This document shows positions 10,745-19,331 of a stretch of 64,000 nt of DNA, in pieces; within the stretch, counting starts at the first letter, position 1, and the number at the start of each line of letters is the position of its first letter. The notes under the pieces were generated by a model that made no database searches, was not told the origin of the DNA, and saw only the letters and a program-made list of their open reading frames with translations. The position numbers were made by a program, and so were the translations under genes. The stretch is from Micromonospora coriariae (GTDB lineage Bacteria; Actinomycetota; Actinomycetes; Mycobacteriales; Micromonosporaceae): positions 1,302,001 through 1,366,000 of the forward strand of contig NZ_LT607412.1 in NCBI RefSeq assembly GCF_900091455.1. Reading direction: 5' to 3'.

Positions 10745-11239
10745 ATGAGCGTGGGAGCACCTGACCGCGAGGAGTACGGTCCCCGGACCCGCCCACTGCC
10801 CTTCGAACGAGGCACGGACGGGCCCCGGGTGATCATGGTGGGCGTGGACGGCACCCGCACCTCCGAGCGGGCCGGCTCCTACGCTGCCGGCCTGGCCCGC
10901 CGACAGGGCGCCGCCCTGGTGGTGCTGTTCGTCAGCTCGGCGAGCGGACTGACCGCCCTGGTGCCGGGGATGGACGCGGGCGCGGTGCAGCGCACCCACG
11001 ACGAGCTGGCCGACGAACTGCGCCGGGAATGCCGGCGCGGCGCCGAGGAGCTCGGCCTGTCGGTGACCTTTCTGTGCCGGCGCGGCGACGCGTACGGCGA
11101 ACTGTGCGCGGCGGCCGACGAGTTCCAGGCCGACATGGTGGTGGTCGGCGCTTCTGAGCAGGCCGGTCATCGGCTGGTCGGCTCGGTCGCCACCCGCCTG
11201 GTCCGCACCGGCCGCTGGCCCGTCGTCGTGGTGCCCTAG
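10745..11239 (+). CDS. universal stress protein (UspA family)
   Basis: A 164-residue single-domain UspA protein. After a short N-terminal extension it begins the fold with VIMVGVDGTRTSERA, and near the end it carries the ATP-binding pattern VVGAS...G...GSVATRLVRTGRWPVVVVP, matching G-2x-G-9x-G(S/T). It starts 11 bases after the efflux gene with GAGG-type ribosome binding sequence, so the two are probably co-transcribed. The physiological role of such proteins is usually undefined. Confidence 0.9.
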   Translation: MSVGAPDREEYGPRTRPLPFERGTDGPRVIMVGVDGTRTSERAGSYAAGLARRQGAALVVLFVSSASGLTALVPGMDAGAVQRTHDELADELRRECRRGAEELGLSVTFLCRRGDAYGELCAAADEFQADMVVVGASEQAGHRLVGSVATRLVRTGRWPVVVVP

Positions 11240-11243
11240 ACGC

Positions 11244-11297
11244 GAAGGAAGGGCACCTTCTTAACGCCTGGGGTTGTACAGGGGCCCCTTTTTAACG
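11244..11297. repeat. intergenic imperfect inverted repeat
   Basis: The element opens GAAGGAAGGGCACCTTCTTA and closes with a run of GGGGCCCC followed by TTTTTAACGC. The two halves are imperfect complements and each also contains TTAACGC. It lies directly after the universal stress gene, where it could form a terminator. From memory, related GAAGGAAGGGCCC-type elements recur between genes in Micromonosporaceae; that copy number needs a genome search. Confidence 0.5.
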
Positions 11298-11350
11298 CGC
11301 CGGCGGTAATGCGCTGGCCGTTTGTCGGAGGGGACCGCCAGGATGGCCCG

Positions 11351-11881
11351 ATGACCTGGAGAGCACCTGAAATCGACCGCAAGCCCGAGCCCTACCTCGG
11401 TGACGAGCGCACCATGCTCGACGGCTGGCTCGACTACCAACGCGAGACCCTGCTGCTCAAGTGCGCCGGGCTCACCGCCGAGCAACTGAAGATCCCGAGC
11501 GTGGAGCCCTCCGGGCTCACCCTGCTCGGCCTGGTCCGGCACCTGGCAATGGTGGAACGCTGGTGGTTCCGGGTTCGCGCCGCCGGCGAGGACCTGGGCG
11601 ACCTCTACTGCACGGAGGACAGCCCCGACGGCGACCTGGACGACGTCGCCGACGCCGACGCCGAGCGCGATTTCGCCGTCTATGCTGCCGAAGTCACGGC
11701 GGCCCGAGCGGCTGTGGCCGGACTCTCCCTGGACCACACCTTCGTGCGCCGCCGCCGCGACGGCAGTGCCGACGAGATGAACGTGCGCTGGGCCTACGTG
11801 CACATGATCGAGGAGTACGCCCGGCACAACGGCCACGCCGACCTGATTCGGGAACGCATCGACGGCGTCACCGGCGACTGA
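11351..11881 (+). CDS. DinB/DUF664-family protein
   Basis: A 176-residue four-helix-bundle protein of the DinB superfamily. Candidate metal ligands are in HLAMVERWWF (the first His) and the C-terminal EEYARHNGHADLIRERIDG, the DUF664 signature with two spaced histidines. Members act in metal-dependent thiol transfer or are uncharacterised, and the substrate here is unknown. The ATG at 11351 is preferred to an upstream in-frame start because CAGGAT ends six bases before it and the family's conserved N-terminus fits. It is convergent with the HAD gene across the hairpin at 11911-11940. Confidence 0.82.
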   Translation: MTWRAPEIDRKPEPYLGDERTMLDGWLDYQRETLLLKCAGLTAEQLKIPSVEPSGLTLLGLVRHLAMVERWWFRVRAAGEDLGDLYCTEDSPDGDLDDVADADAERDFAVYAAEVTAARAAVAGLSLDHTFVRRRRDGSADEMNVRWAYVHMIEEYARHNGHADLIRERIDGVTGD

Positions 11882-11910
11882 CCGGATTGATCGACCGCAA
11901 ATCGGCGATG

Positions 11911-11940
11911 TGGCGGCATCAGATCGGCCGGATGCCGCCA
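11911..11940. terminator. hairpin between convergent genes
   Basis: TGGCGGCATC at 11911-11920 and its exact complement at 11931-11940 enclose a ten-base loop. It lies between the DinB-like gene (plus) and the HAD gene (minus), so it can terminate both. GATCGGCGAT also repeats at its flanks. Confidence 0.6.
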
Positions 11941-11968
11941 GATCGGCGATACGGCGACGGAGGCCGGC

Positions 11969-12589
11969 TCAATAGTTCAGCGCTGCCCGCAGGTAGCGCA
12001 GGTCGGCGTGGCCGCCCCAGCGGTGCGCCGACAGCCCGGCGGCCCGGGCGCCCCGGATGGCCCAGTCCTCGTCGTCGACGAAGAGCACCCGGGCCGGCGG
12101 GGTGGCCAGTGCCGCGCAGGCGGCCTGGAAGTACTCCGGGGCCGGCTTGTGCACCCCGAGCGTCGACGAGTTCACCACCACGTCCAGCTCGCCGGTCAGG
12201 CCGAGCGTGGCCAGGTCGGCGTCGAGCAGGTCGGTGGCGTTGGTGGCCAGGCCGACCTTGATCCCGGCGGCGCGTACCTCCCGGACGAAGTCGAGCACCT
12301 CGGTGTCCACCTCGCCCCGGTAGCGCTGCCACTGCTCCACCGCCGCCCGGGCCCGGTCCACGCCGCCGGCCGGCTGGGCCAGCGCGTCCGCCACGCTTCC
12401 CACCCAGTCGGCGTGGCTGACCTGGCCGGTGAGCACGGGCTGGAGCCGGCCCCACTGCATGGCGATCTCGGTGAGCACACCGTCGGCGAGGCCGTACTCC
12501 CGCTCCACCCCGGCGGCCACCGCCGGGTCGAACCGGCGCAGTACGCCGTCCAGATCCAGCAGGAGCGCCGTCGCGCGTTCCCGAGCCAC
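11969..12589 (-). CDS. HAD-superfamily hydrolase
   Basis: A 206-residue HAD phosphatase of subfamily IA type. Motif I is LLLDLDGVL with the nucleophile Asp near the N-terminus, motif II is GLATNAT, and motifs III/IV are K in LGVHKPAPEYF and VLFVDDED. The cap is a helical insert between motifs I and II. Its GTG start shares one base with the smc stop codon (TAGTG), so translation is probably coupled to smc. Substrates of this group range from sugar phosphates to nucleotides and cannot be predicted. Confidence 0.88.
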   Translation of the reverse strand: MARERATALLLDLDGVLRRFDPAVAAGVEREYGLADGVLTEIAMQWGRLQPVLTGQVSHADWVGSVADALAQPAGGVDRARAAVEQWQRYRGEVDTEVLDFVREVRAAGIKVGLATNATDLLDADLATLGLTGELDVVVNSSTLGVHKPAPEYFQAACAALATPPARVLFVDDEDWAIRGARAAGLSAHRWGGHADLRYLRAALNY

Positions 12590-15500
12590 TACCCGTTCTC
12601 CTCGCCGCGGCCGCGCCGCTGGTCGTCCTCGTCGGCCCGGTTGAGCCGTTGACTGATCACCTGGGTGACCCCGCTGCGCATGGTCACTCCGTAGAGCGCG
12701 TCGGCGATCTCCATCGTCCGCTTCTGGTGCGTGATGACGATCAACTGGCTCTTCTCCCGCAACTGTGCCAGCAACGTGATCAGCCGGCCCAGGTTCACGT
12801 CGTCCAGGGCCGCCTCCACCTCGTCCATGATGTAGAACGGGCTCGGCCGGGCGCGGAAGATCGCCACCAACATGGCCACCGCGGTCAGCGACCGCTCGCC
12901 ACCGGAGAGCAGGGACAGCCGTTTGATCTTCTTGCCCGGCGGGCGGGCCTCCACCTCGACGCCGGTGGTGAGCAGGTCCTCCGGGTCGGTGAGGATCAGC
13001 CGGCCCTCGCCGCCGGGGAAGAGCACGGTGAACACCTGCTCAAACTCGCGCGCGGTGTCCTCGAACGCGCTGGCGAAGACCTCCAGGATCCGCTCGTCCA
13101 CGTCCTTGACCACGGTGAGCAGGTCCCGCCGGGTGGCCTTGAGGTCCTCCAACTGCTCGGAGAGGAACTTGAAGCGCTCCTCCAGCGCGGCGAACTCCTC
13201 CAGCGCGAGCGGGTTGACCTTGCCGAGCAGGGCCAGTTCGCGTTCCGCCTTGGCGGCCCGCTTCTCCTGCACCGGCCGCTCGTAGCGGACCGGCTCGGGC
13301 ACCGGCAGCCCGTCCCGTTCGGCCGCCGCGACGTCGGCCTGGGTGGGCGGGACCGGCTGGGTGGGCCCGTACTCGGCGACCAGGGTCTCCACGTCCAGCC
13401 CGAAGTCCTCGGCCGCCTTCGCCTCCAGCTGCTCGATCCGCAGCCGCTGCTCGGCGCGGGCCACCTCGTCGCGGTGCACCTGACTGGTCAGCCGCTCCAG
13501 CTCGGCGCCCAACCGCTTGGCGGCCCCGCGTACCTCCTGGAGTTCCGCCTCGCGGGCGGCGCGTTCCCGGGCGACCGCGTCGCGGTGCTCCTGTGCGGCG
13601 GCGATCGAGGTGGTGAGCCGGGTGAGCGCCTCCCGGGCGCCGCCGGCGACGGCCCGGGCGATGCCCGCGCCCCGGGTGCGGGCGGCCCGCCGGGCCGCGG
13701 CGCGTTCCCGGGCGGCCCGCTCCGCGGATGCCTGCCGGGCCAGCGAGTCGGCCCGGCCGGCGATCGAGGAGACGCGCTCCTCGGCGGTACGCACGGCGAG
13801 CCGGACCTCCATCTCGTTCTGCCGGGCCTGCGGCACCATCGCGGCGAGCTGGTCCCGCTCCTCGGTGGAGGGCTCGGCGTCGACCGGGGTCTCCTCGGCC
13901 AGCCGCAGCCGCTCCTCCAGCTCGGCGAGCGCGGTGAGGTCCCGCTGCCGGGCGGCCTCGGCGCGGGCCCGGGACTCGCCGAGGCGGTCGGTCTCCGCCT
14001 TCGCCGAGCGGGCCGCCGCGCCCAGCTCGGCCAGTCTGCGGGCGGCGGCGTTGCGGTGGCTCTCCGCCTCGCGCTTCTCGGCGGCGGCGTGCTGCACGGC
14101 CTCCTTGGCGGCGGCCACCTCGGCGCGTGCCTCGACGAGTTGCTCGCGCAGCTCCGCACCGGTCTGCTCGGCGGCGAGCCGGTTGCCGCGAGCCTCCTCG
14201 ACGGCTGCCTGCACCTCGATGTAGCTGGGCGCCTTGGCGGACCCGCCGGCCGCCGCGTACGCCCCGACGACGTCCCCGTCGGGGGTGACCGCGCGCAGCT
14301 CCGGATTGCCGGCGACCAGGTCGGCCGCGGCGGCCAGGTCGTCGACGAGCACCACGTCGCGCAGCGCCCGGTGCACCGCTGGGCGCAACTCGGCGGCGCA
14401 TTCCACCAGGTCGGGAGCCCATCGGGCGCCGTCGGGCACCTTTGGACGCAGCGCGTCGGCGGAACCGGTCATGCCCGGACCGGCCGGGCTGCCCACCAGC
14501 AGGCCGGCCCGACCGGCGTCGGAGATCTTGAGCAGCCGCATCGCCTCAACGGCCTCGTCCACCCCGCTGACCGCGACCGCGTCGGCGAGGCCGCCGAGCG
14601 CGGCGGCCAGCGCGGCCTCGTGCCCCGGGGCGACGGTCAGCAGCCCGGCGAGGCTGCCGAGCAGGCCGGGTACGTCGCCGGCTCGGGCGAGCAGCGCGCC
14701 CGCGCCGTCCTTGCGTCGCAGGCCCAGGGAGAGTGCCTCCTCTCGGGCCTTCCAGGTGGCCGCGTCCTTCTCCGCCGCCCGCTCGGCGTCGGCCAGCGAC
14801 CGGAGGGTGGCCTGCGCCCGCTCCTGCCCGGCGACCGCCTCGGCGTGCCGGGCGTCCAGGTCGGCGTTGTCCCGGTCCGCCTCGGTGGACTGTGCGGAGA
14901 CAGCGTCCAGGTCGGCCTGCGCGGCCTCGGCGCGACCCATGGCGTCCGCGTGCGCGACGGCGAGCCGTTCGATCTCCTCGCCGGCGCTGGTGGTCCGGGC
15001 CCGGGCCGAGTTGACCTGGCCGGTGAGCCGGGCCATCCCCTCGCGCCGGTCGGCGATGGCCTTGGCGGCGGCGACCAGCTCCCGTTCGGCGGCGGCGAGC
15101 TGACGTTCCAGCTCCTGGCGGTGCTCCACCGCCTCGGCCAGCCGGATCTGGTCGTCGGTGAGCGCCGCGCGCAGCTCCTCCTCCTGCTCGCGGACCCGCT
15201 CGGCCTCGGCCTCCAGCTGGTCCGGGTCCCGGCCGGTCCGCTCGTCGTCGCTGGTGGCGCTGAGGTGCCGCAGCCGTTCGCGGGCGAGCTGTTCGATCGA
15301 CCGGAAGCGTTCCTGCAGGGCGGAGAGCTTGTACCAGGTGTCCTGGGCCGCGGCGAGCAATGGAGCGTCCTCGGCCAGCGCGGCCTCCAGCTCACCGAGC
15401 CGGCCCTGCACCTCGGCGTGCTCGGCCTCGACCTGCTCGCGGCGCTCCCGCAGGGCGGTCTCGTCGGCGATCTCCCGGTCGAGGGTGGTCCGCAGGGTGG

Positions 15501-16203
15501 CCAGGTCGTCGGCGAGCAGCCGCAGCCGGGCGTCCCGCAGGTTGGCCTGGATGGCGGCGGCCCGCCGGGCCACCTCCGCCTGCCGGCCCAGCGGCTTGAG
15601 TTGGCGGCGCAGCTCGGCGGTGAGGTCGGTAACCCGGTTGAGATTCACCTGCATCGCGTCGAGCTTGCGCAGCGCCTTTTCCTTGCGCTTGCGGTGCTTG
15701 AGGACGCCGGCCGCCTCCTCGATGAACGCCCGGCGATCCTCCGGCTTGGCGTGCAGCATGCCGTCGAGACGGCCCTGGCCGACGATGATGTGCATCTCCC
15801 GGCCGATGCCGGAGTCGGAGAGCAGCTCCTGGATGTCCAGCAACCGGCACGAGTTGCCGTTGATCTCGTACTCGCTCTCGCCGGAGCGGAACATCCGGCG
15901 GGTGATGGAGACCTCGGTGTACTCGATCGGCAGCGCGCCGTCGGTGTTGTCGATGGTGAGGGTGACCTCGGCGCGACCCAGCGGCGCCCGGCCGGCGGTG
16001 CCGGCGAAGATGACGTCCTCCATCTTGCCGCCGCGCAGCGCCTTGGCGCCCTGCTCGCCGAGCACCCAGGCGATGGCGTCGACGACGTTGGACTTGCCGG
16101 AGCCGTTCGGGCCCACCACGCAGGTGATCCCGGGCTCCAGCTTCAACGTCGTGGCGGAAGCGAAGGACTTGAAGCCCTTCACCGTCAGGCTCTTGAGATA
16201 CAC
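12589..16203 (-). CDS. smc: chromosome segregation protein SMC
   Basis: A 1204-residue SMC ATPase that compacts and segregates chromosomes with ScpA and ScpB. Walker A GPNGSGKSN lies at 31-39, long coiled coils run to a Gly-rich hinge at roughly 500-650, and the C-terminal head carries the signature LLSGGERSLTAVAML and Walker B FYIMDEVEAALDD. The length is normal for the family. The GTG at 16203 starts directly at the conserved YLKSLTVKGFKSF, with GAGAAG upstream. The HAD gene follows by a one-base overlap. It is usually beside ftsY; here plus-strand genes intervene. Confidence 0.98.
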   Translation of the reverse strand: MYLKSLTVKGFKSFASATTLKLEPGITCVVGPNGSGKSNVVDAIAWVLGEQGAKALRGGKMEDVIFAGTAGRAPLGRAEVTLTIDNTDGALPIEYTEVSITRRMFRSGESEYEINGNSCRLLDIQELLSDSGIGREMHIIVGQGRLDGMLHAKPEDRRAFIEEAAGVLKHRKRKEKALRKLDAMQVNLNRVTDLTAELRRQLKPLGRQAEVARRAAAIQANLRDARLRLLADDLATLRTTLDREIADETALRERREQVEAEHAEVQGRLGELEAALAEDAPLLAAAQDTWYKLSALQERFRSIEQLARERLRHLSATSDDERTGRDPDQLEAEAERVREQEEELRAALTDDQIRLAEAVEHRQELERQLAAAERELVAAAKAIADRREGMARLTGQVNSARARTTSAGEEIERLAVAHADAMGRAEAAQADLDAVSAQSTEADRDNADLDARHAEAVAGQERAQATLRSLADAERAAEKDAATWKAREEALSLGLRRKDGAGALLARAGDVPGLLGSLAGLLTVAPGHEAALAAALGGLADAVAVSGVDEAVEAMRLLKISDAGRAGLLVGSPAGPGMTGSADALRPKVPDGARWAPDLVECAAELRPAVHRALRDVVLVDDLAAAADLVAGNPELRAVTPDGDVVGAYAAAGGSAKAPSYIEVQAAVEEARGNRLAAEQTGAELREQLVEARAEVAAAKEAVQHAAAEKREAESHRNAAARRLAELGAAARSAKAETDRLGESRARAEAARQRDLTALAELEERLRLAEETPVDAEPSTEERDQLAAMVPQARQNEMEVRLAVRTAEERVSSIAGRADSLARQASAERAARERAAARRAARTRGAGIARAVAGGAREALTRLTTSIAAAQEHRDAVARERAAREAELQEVRGAAKRLGAELERLTSQVHRDEVARAEQRLRIEQLEAKAAEDFGLDVETLVAEYGPTQPVPPTQADVAAAERDGLPVPEPVRYERPVQEKRAAKAERELALLGKVNPLALEEFAALEERFKFLSEQLEDLKATRRDLLTVVKDVDERILEVFASAFEDTAREFEQVFTVLFPGGEGRLILTDPEDLLTTGVEVEARPPGKKIKRLSLLSGGERSLTAVAMLVAIFRARPSPFYIMDEVEAALDDVNLGRLITLLAQLREKSQLIVITHQKRTMEIADALYGVTMRSGVTQVISQRLNRADEDDQRRGRGEENG

Positions 16204-16503
16204 CTTCTCGATCCTCGTCCGGTGGCCGCCGTACCGTCGCCGGCTACGCGGACCTGGTGAACCCGCAGACTAACCCGGTGGCGGGAGCGGTCGGGCACGC
16301 GACCCGCCCCGAAGCGCGCCGGTCGAGAGCGCGGGGACGCGAGCGCGAGCCGCCGGCGCTGTTGTTCGGGAAGCGGGGAGAAAGACAAACAGCGTTCATG
16401 ATCAGTACGCCGACCGACGCGTTTGCGGAAACGACTGGCGCGGTTCCGGCGCGCCTCGGCACAAGATCATAAATCGTCGGCCGGGAAAGGTGCCGGACAG
16501 CGT
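16204..16503. other. non-coding region upstream of smc
   Basis: No convincing gene is visible here. A minus-strand TATGAT hexamer (16466-16471) could serve as a -10 element for smc, about 263 bases upstream of its start, but its -35 match is poor. The region ends at the strong hairpin at 16504-16533. Confidence 0.5.
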
Positions 16504-16538
16504 TGCGCGCCGGCACAGAGGTGTCGGCGCGCATTTTT
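16504..16538 (+). terminator. 13-bp hairpin followed by five T on the plus strand
   Basis: The arms 16504-16516 and 16521-16533 pair along all 13 positions (one G-U) around an AGAG loop, and TTTTT follows at 16534-16538. This is the best intrinsic terminator in the window, oriented plus, yet I see no plus-strand gene before it. It may instead serve the 64-codon minus-strand gene ending at 16573, or end an unannotated RNA. Confidence 0.6.
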
Positions 16539-16572
16539 GCGGTGGTGCGATTCAGTTTTCCGACCCCGAAGA

Positions 16573-16767
16573 TCAGGTCAGCGCCGGCTCGGCCAGACGA
16601 AGCAGGTCGTCCGCCTCCGCCGCAGCCGCCGCGAGCCGATCGTTGTCGGCGCGCAGACGCGTAATCTCGAACTCCAGTGCCTGAACCCTGGCACGCAGTC
16701 GGGTGACCTCGTCGAGCAGACGCCGGTCGGGCGCTGCGCCTACGTGGCCGTAGAGGGCCTTCGCCAT
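16573..16767 (-). CDS. small coiled-coil protein, conserved in actinobacteria
   Basis: A 64-residue protein opening MAKALYGHVG, then an uninterrupted Leu/Arg/Glu heptad pattern from about residue 17 to 58, predicting a single coiled coil. I recall similar short proteins with the same opening in many actinobacteria, but no function is established that I can name. The ATG at 16767 has AAGGAG about nine bases upstream; the longer in-frame ATG lacks this. A promoter-like sequence lies at 16875-16909. It stands alone between smc and the CAP-domain gene. Confidence 0.75.
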   Translation of the reverse strand: MAKALYGHVGAAPDRRLLDEVTRLRARVQALEFEITRLRADNDRLAAAAAEADDLLRLAEPALT

Positions 16768-16874
16768 GCTGACTCCTTGATATGCGCTGCCGGAAAGGCC
16801 GGCCAACGCGCGCCCATTTATACGCGACTGTCATTCCAGCTGTATCTGGGCATGACCGGGCGCGACTGGCGACA

Positions 16875-16909
16875 CCTATATATTGAGCCGCAAACCCCTC
16901 CTTCGTCAA
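16875..16909 (-). promoter_or_regulatory. promoter of the 64-residue coiled-coil gene
   Basis: On the minus strand TTGACG (16909-16904) precedes an A/T-rich CAATATATAGG (16885-16875), giving a -35/-10 pair about 18 bases apart in a very GC-rich background. A second TATAAA lies nearer the gene, near 16820. The start codon is about 105 bases downstream. Confidence 0.5.
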
Positions 16910-17071
16910 GTTCTCGCAGGCCGTAGATCATCTCTACGTCGACCTGTCCACTTGTCGGGGGGCTGCCTCAAGGCACGGACACTCTCTGTCCGGACACCTT
17001 TACTGTACGCCCGAATTCCGGGAAGTCCGCACCTTGGCGTCCGACTTCCCCTTAACTCTTCCTTAGCCACG

Positions 17072-17101
17072 TTGCCGCAGGTAGTGGGCGAGTCGTAGCG
17101 T
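17072..17101 (+). promoter_or_regulatory. candidate promoter of the CAP-domain gene
   Basis: TTGCCG (17072-17077) and TAGCGT (17096-17101) lie 18 bases apart, 37 bases before the GTG at 17138. The rest of 16910-17071 shows no gene; I looked for and did not find a c-di-AMP riboswitch. Confidence 0.4.
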
Positions 17102-17137
17102 CACCCCGGCCCGCAACCGACCCCGTGGAGGCAGTGC

Positions 17138-18265
17138 GTGTACGGCTGGACCGACCCGATGGACCCGAACGGCGCCCCCCGGCGCGCCGAGCGGCCGACC
17201 GACGAGCCGGACTGGCTGAGGGACCGCCCGGAACCCCGCTCGGCCTACCTGTTCGGTGACGGCGACCCCGACCAGCCCGGTGACGAGTGGCACCGCGCGC
17301 AACCCACCGCCCGTTGGCAACCGGAACCGGCGGCTTCCGCCGGGCCCGCCGACGACCCCACCGCCGCCTGGCCCGCGTACGAGCCCGCCTACCGGCAGGA
17401 CGAGGAGGCGACCGGCGACTGGCGCGGCAACACCCCCGCCGAGGAGAACACGGGCGGCTGGCCGACCGACACGACCGGTCCGGGCCGTTCCAGCGAGGGC
17501 CGGCACCGCTCCCAGCGGCGCTGGCGCCGCCCCCTGGTGATCGGCGGCGCGGCCGCGGCGGCCACCCTCGTCGTGAGCCTCGGCGTCGGCGCGCTCGCCC
17601 TGCCCGGCGGCAACGACGCGGCCACCGAGCCGACCGCCGTCGACGACACCCTCGCCGCCGCCCCGGCGGTGCCGACCGAGGAACCACTGGGCGACACCCT
17701 GGTCGCACCCTCCCCGTCCACCGCGCCCAGCTCGGCCCGGCCGAGCCCGACGCCGAGCAAGGTCGTCAAGCCCAGCCCGGCGTCGTCGCGCGCCACCGCA
17801 GCCTCGCGGCGCAGCACTCCGCGCACCAGCGCGCCGAGCAGCACCAGCGGCAGCGGCAGCGGATCCGGCGGCAGCGGCACCGTCAGCGCCCAGGCCCGCG
17901 AGGTGGTGGACCTGGTCAACGCCGAACGGGCCAAGGCCGGCTGCAAGGCACTGAGCATCGACGACAAGCTGATGACGGCCGCCCAGCGGCACAGCCAGGA
18001 TCAGGCCGATCACCAGAACATGTCGCACACCGGCAGCGACGGCAGCAACGCCGGCGTCCGGCTGGACCGGGTGGGCTACGCCTGGCGCACCTACGGCGAG
18101 AACGTGGCATGGAACCAGAAGACCCCGGCCGCCGTGATGGATGCCTGGATGAACAGCTCCGGCCACCGGGCGAACATCCTGAACTGCGCGTTCACCGAGA
18201 TCGGCGTCGGCATCGCCAACAGCAACGGGCCGTACTGGACGCAGGTCTTCGCGGCACCGCGCTGA
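17138..18265 (+). CDS. membrane-anchored CAP/SCP-domain protein
   Basis: A 375-residue protein in three parts: a cytoplasmic Pro/Asp-rich region to about 125, one membrane segment at about 130-155, and an extracytoplasmic Ser/Thr/Pro linker leading to a C-terminal CAP (SCP/PR1) domain from about 250. The CAP motifs are RHSQDQADHQNMSHTG, YGENVAW and GHRANILNCAFTEIGVG. The GTG at 17138 has GGAGG upstream. Bacterial CAP domains are secreted or surface proteins of mostly unknown activity, some lipid-binding. There are no evident operon partners. Confidence 0.9.
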   Translation: MYGWTDPMDPNGAPRRAERPTDEPDWLRDRPEPRSAYLFGDGDPDQPGDEWHRAQPTARWQPEPAASAGPADDPTAAWPAYEPAYRQDEEATGDWRGNTPAEENTGGWPTDTTGPGRSSEGRHRSQRRWRRPLVIGGAAAAATLVVSLGVGALALPGGNDAATEPTAVDDTLAAAPAVPTEEPLGDTLVAPSPSTAPSSARPSPTPSKVVKPSPASSRATAASRRSTPRTSAPSSTSGSGSGSGGSGTVSAQAREVVDLVNAERAKAGCKALSIDDKLMTAAQRHSQDQADHQNMSHTGSDGSNAGVRLDRVGYAWRTYGENVAWNQKTPAAVMDAWMNSSGHRANILNCAFTEIGVGIANSNGPYWTQVFAAPR

Positions 18266-18385
18266 CCGCGCGTCGTCCCCGCCCCCGCGCTCGTTTGACC
18301 CGGTGAGGTACGCCGGGCCGGAGCGTGGGGGCGGCGGCGTACCGGTGAGGGCGGCGACGGGCCGCCCGGGACCCGGGAGCTGCCG

Positions 18386-19228
18386 ATGCGGATCCGGCCG
18401 CGGCGACGCGCCGTCGTATGCCCGCTGCGCCGAATCGCGTCGGCCTGCGCCGTCCTCGTCCTGGTGGTCCCGGCGTACGGCTGCCGGGCCGAGTTCACCC
18501 CGCCCGGCGCGCCCACCCCCTGGCCGAGCGAGCAGGCGCGGCAGTGGCAGTGGCAGTGGCAACTGCACGGCACGCTCGACCCGGCGGTGGACGCCGACGT
18601 CTTCCTGCTCGACCCGGTGGCCACCACCGCCGCCCAGACCGCCGAGCTGCGCTCCCGGAACCGCCGGTTGATCTGCCAGGTGCACATCGGCTCGGTCCGC
18701 GCGGACGACCCGGACGCCAGCCGGCTCCCGGCCGCCGTACAGGGCTCCACCGGCCGCCGACCCGGGAGCCGGTGGCTGGACGTCCGGCGGTGGGACGACC
18801 TCGAACCGGTGCTGGCCGACCGGTTCCGGCTCTGCCGGGGCAAGGGCTTCGGCGCGGTGGCTCTGGCCGACGCCGACGGGTACGCCCAACCCAGCGGCTT
18901 CCCGCTCGACTTCGACGACCAACTGCTGTTCAACCGCCGGCTGGCCCGGCTGGCCCGATCGCTGGACCTGTCCCCCGGTCTGGTCAACGACGTGCCGCAG
19001 GTCGCCGCGCTGGCCCCGGACTTCGACTTCGCCGTCAACGAGGAGTGCGTCCGGCTGGACCAGTGCGCCAAGCTGCTGCCCTTCGCCGACGCCGACAAAC
19101 CGGTCTTCCACGTCGAATACACCGGCTCGACCGACGACTTCTGCGTCACCACCGTCGGCTACGGCTTCGCATCCATCCGCAAGCAGCGGACGCTGAACGT
19201 CTGGCGGCAACCCTGCCCCCTCCCCTGA
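18386..19228 (+). CDS. GH114-like lipoprotein (endo-alpha-1,4-polygalactosaminidase fold)
   Basis: A 280-residue secreted protein. A positively charged N-terminus and hydrophobic stretch end in VPAYGC, an imperfect lipobox, suggesting lipid anchoring. The mature part has the GH114 (TIM-barrel) pattern: WQWQLHG, VFLLD, ICQVHIGS, FGAVALADADGY, VNDVPQ and FAVNEEC. Family members hydrolyse galactosaminogalactan-type polymers, though many bacterial copies are untested. GGGAG lies upstream of the ATG. The downstream palindrome that would terminate it has been split by the IS element. Confidence 0.8.
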   Translation: MRIRPRRRAVVCPLRRIASACAVLVLVVPAYGCRAEFTPPGAPTPWPSEQARQWQWQWQLHGTLDPAVDADVFLLDPVATTAAQTAELRSRNRRLICQVHIGSVRADDPDASRLPAAVQGSTGRRPGSRWLDVRRWDDLEPVLADRFRLCRGKGFGAVALADADGYAQPSGFPLDFDDQLLFNRRLARLARSLDLSPGLVNDVPQVAALAPDFDFAVNEECVRLDQCAKLLPFADADKPVFHVEYTGSTDDFCVTTVGYGFASIRKQRTLNVWRQPCPLP

Positions 19229-19311
19229 CCCCCTCACCGCCCCGCGCCCGCCACGCGCCCGCGGCGCGCCCGCCGCGCGCCTGCCGCGCGCCTCCCGTCC
19301 GCGTCGATCTA

Positions 19312-19326
19312 GGGCGCGTTTCATAA
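19312..19326. repeat. left terminal inverted repeat of the IS5-family element
   Basis: The 15 bases GGGCGCGTTTCATAA match the right end exactly in inverse orientation; the next base differs, fixing the repeat length. Confidence 0.95.
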
Positions 19327-19331
19327 TCCAG

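Noticed and set aside
16910..17137. Possible c-di-AMP (ydaO-type) riboswitch before the CAP-domain gene
   Set aside because: The conserved GGGAA/GGTGGAAC-type core segments were not found, so position alone is not enough.
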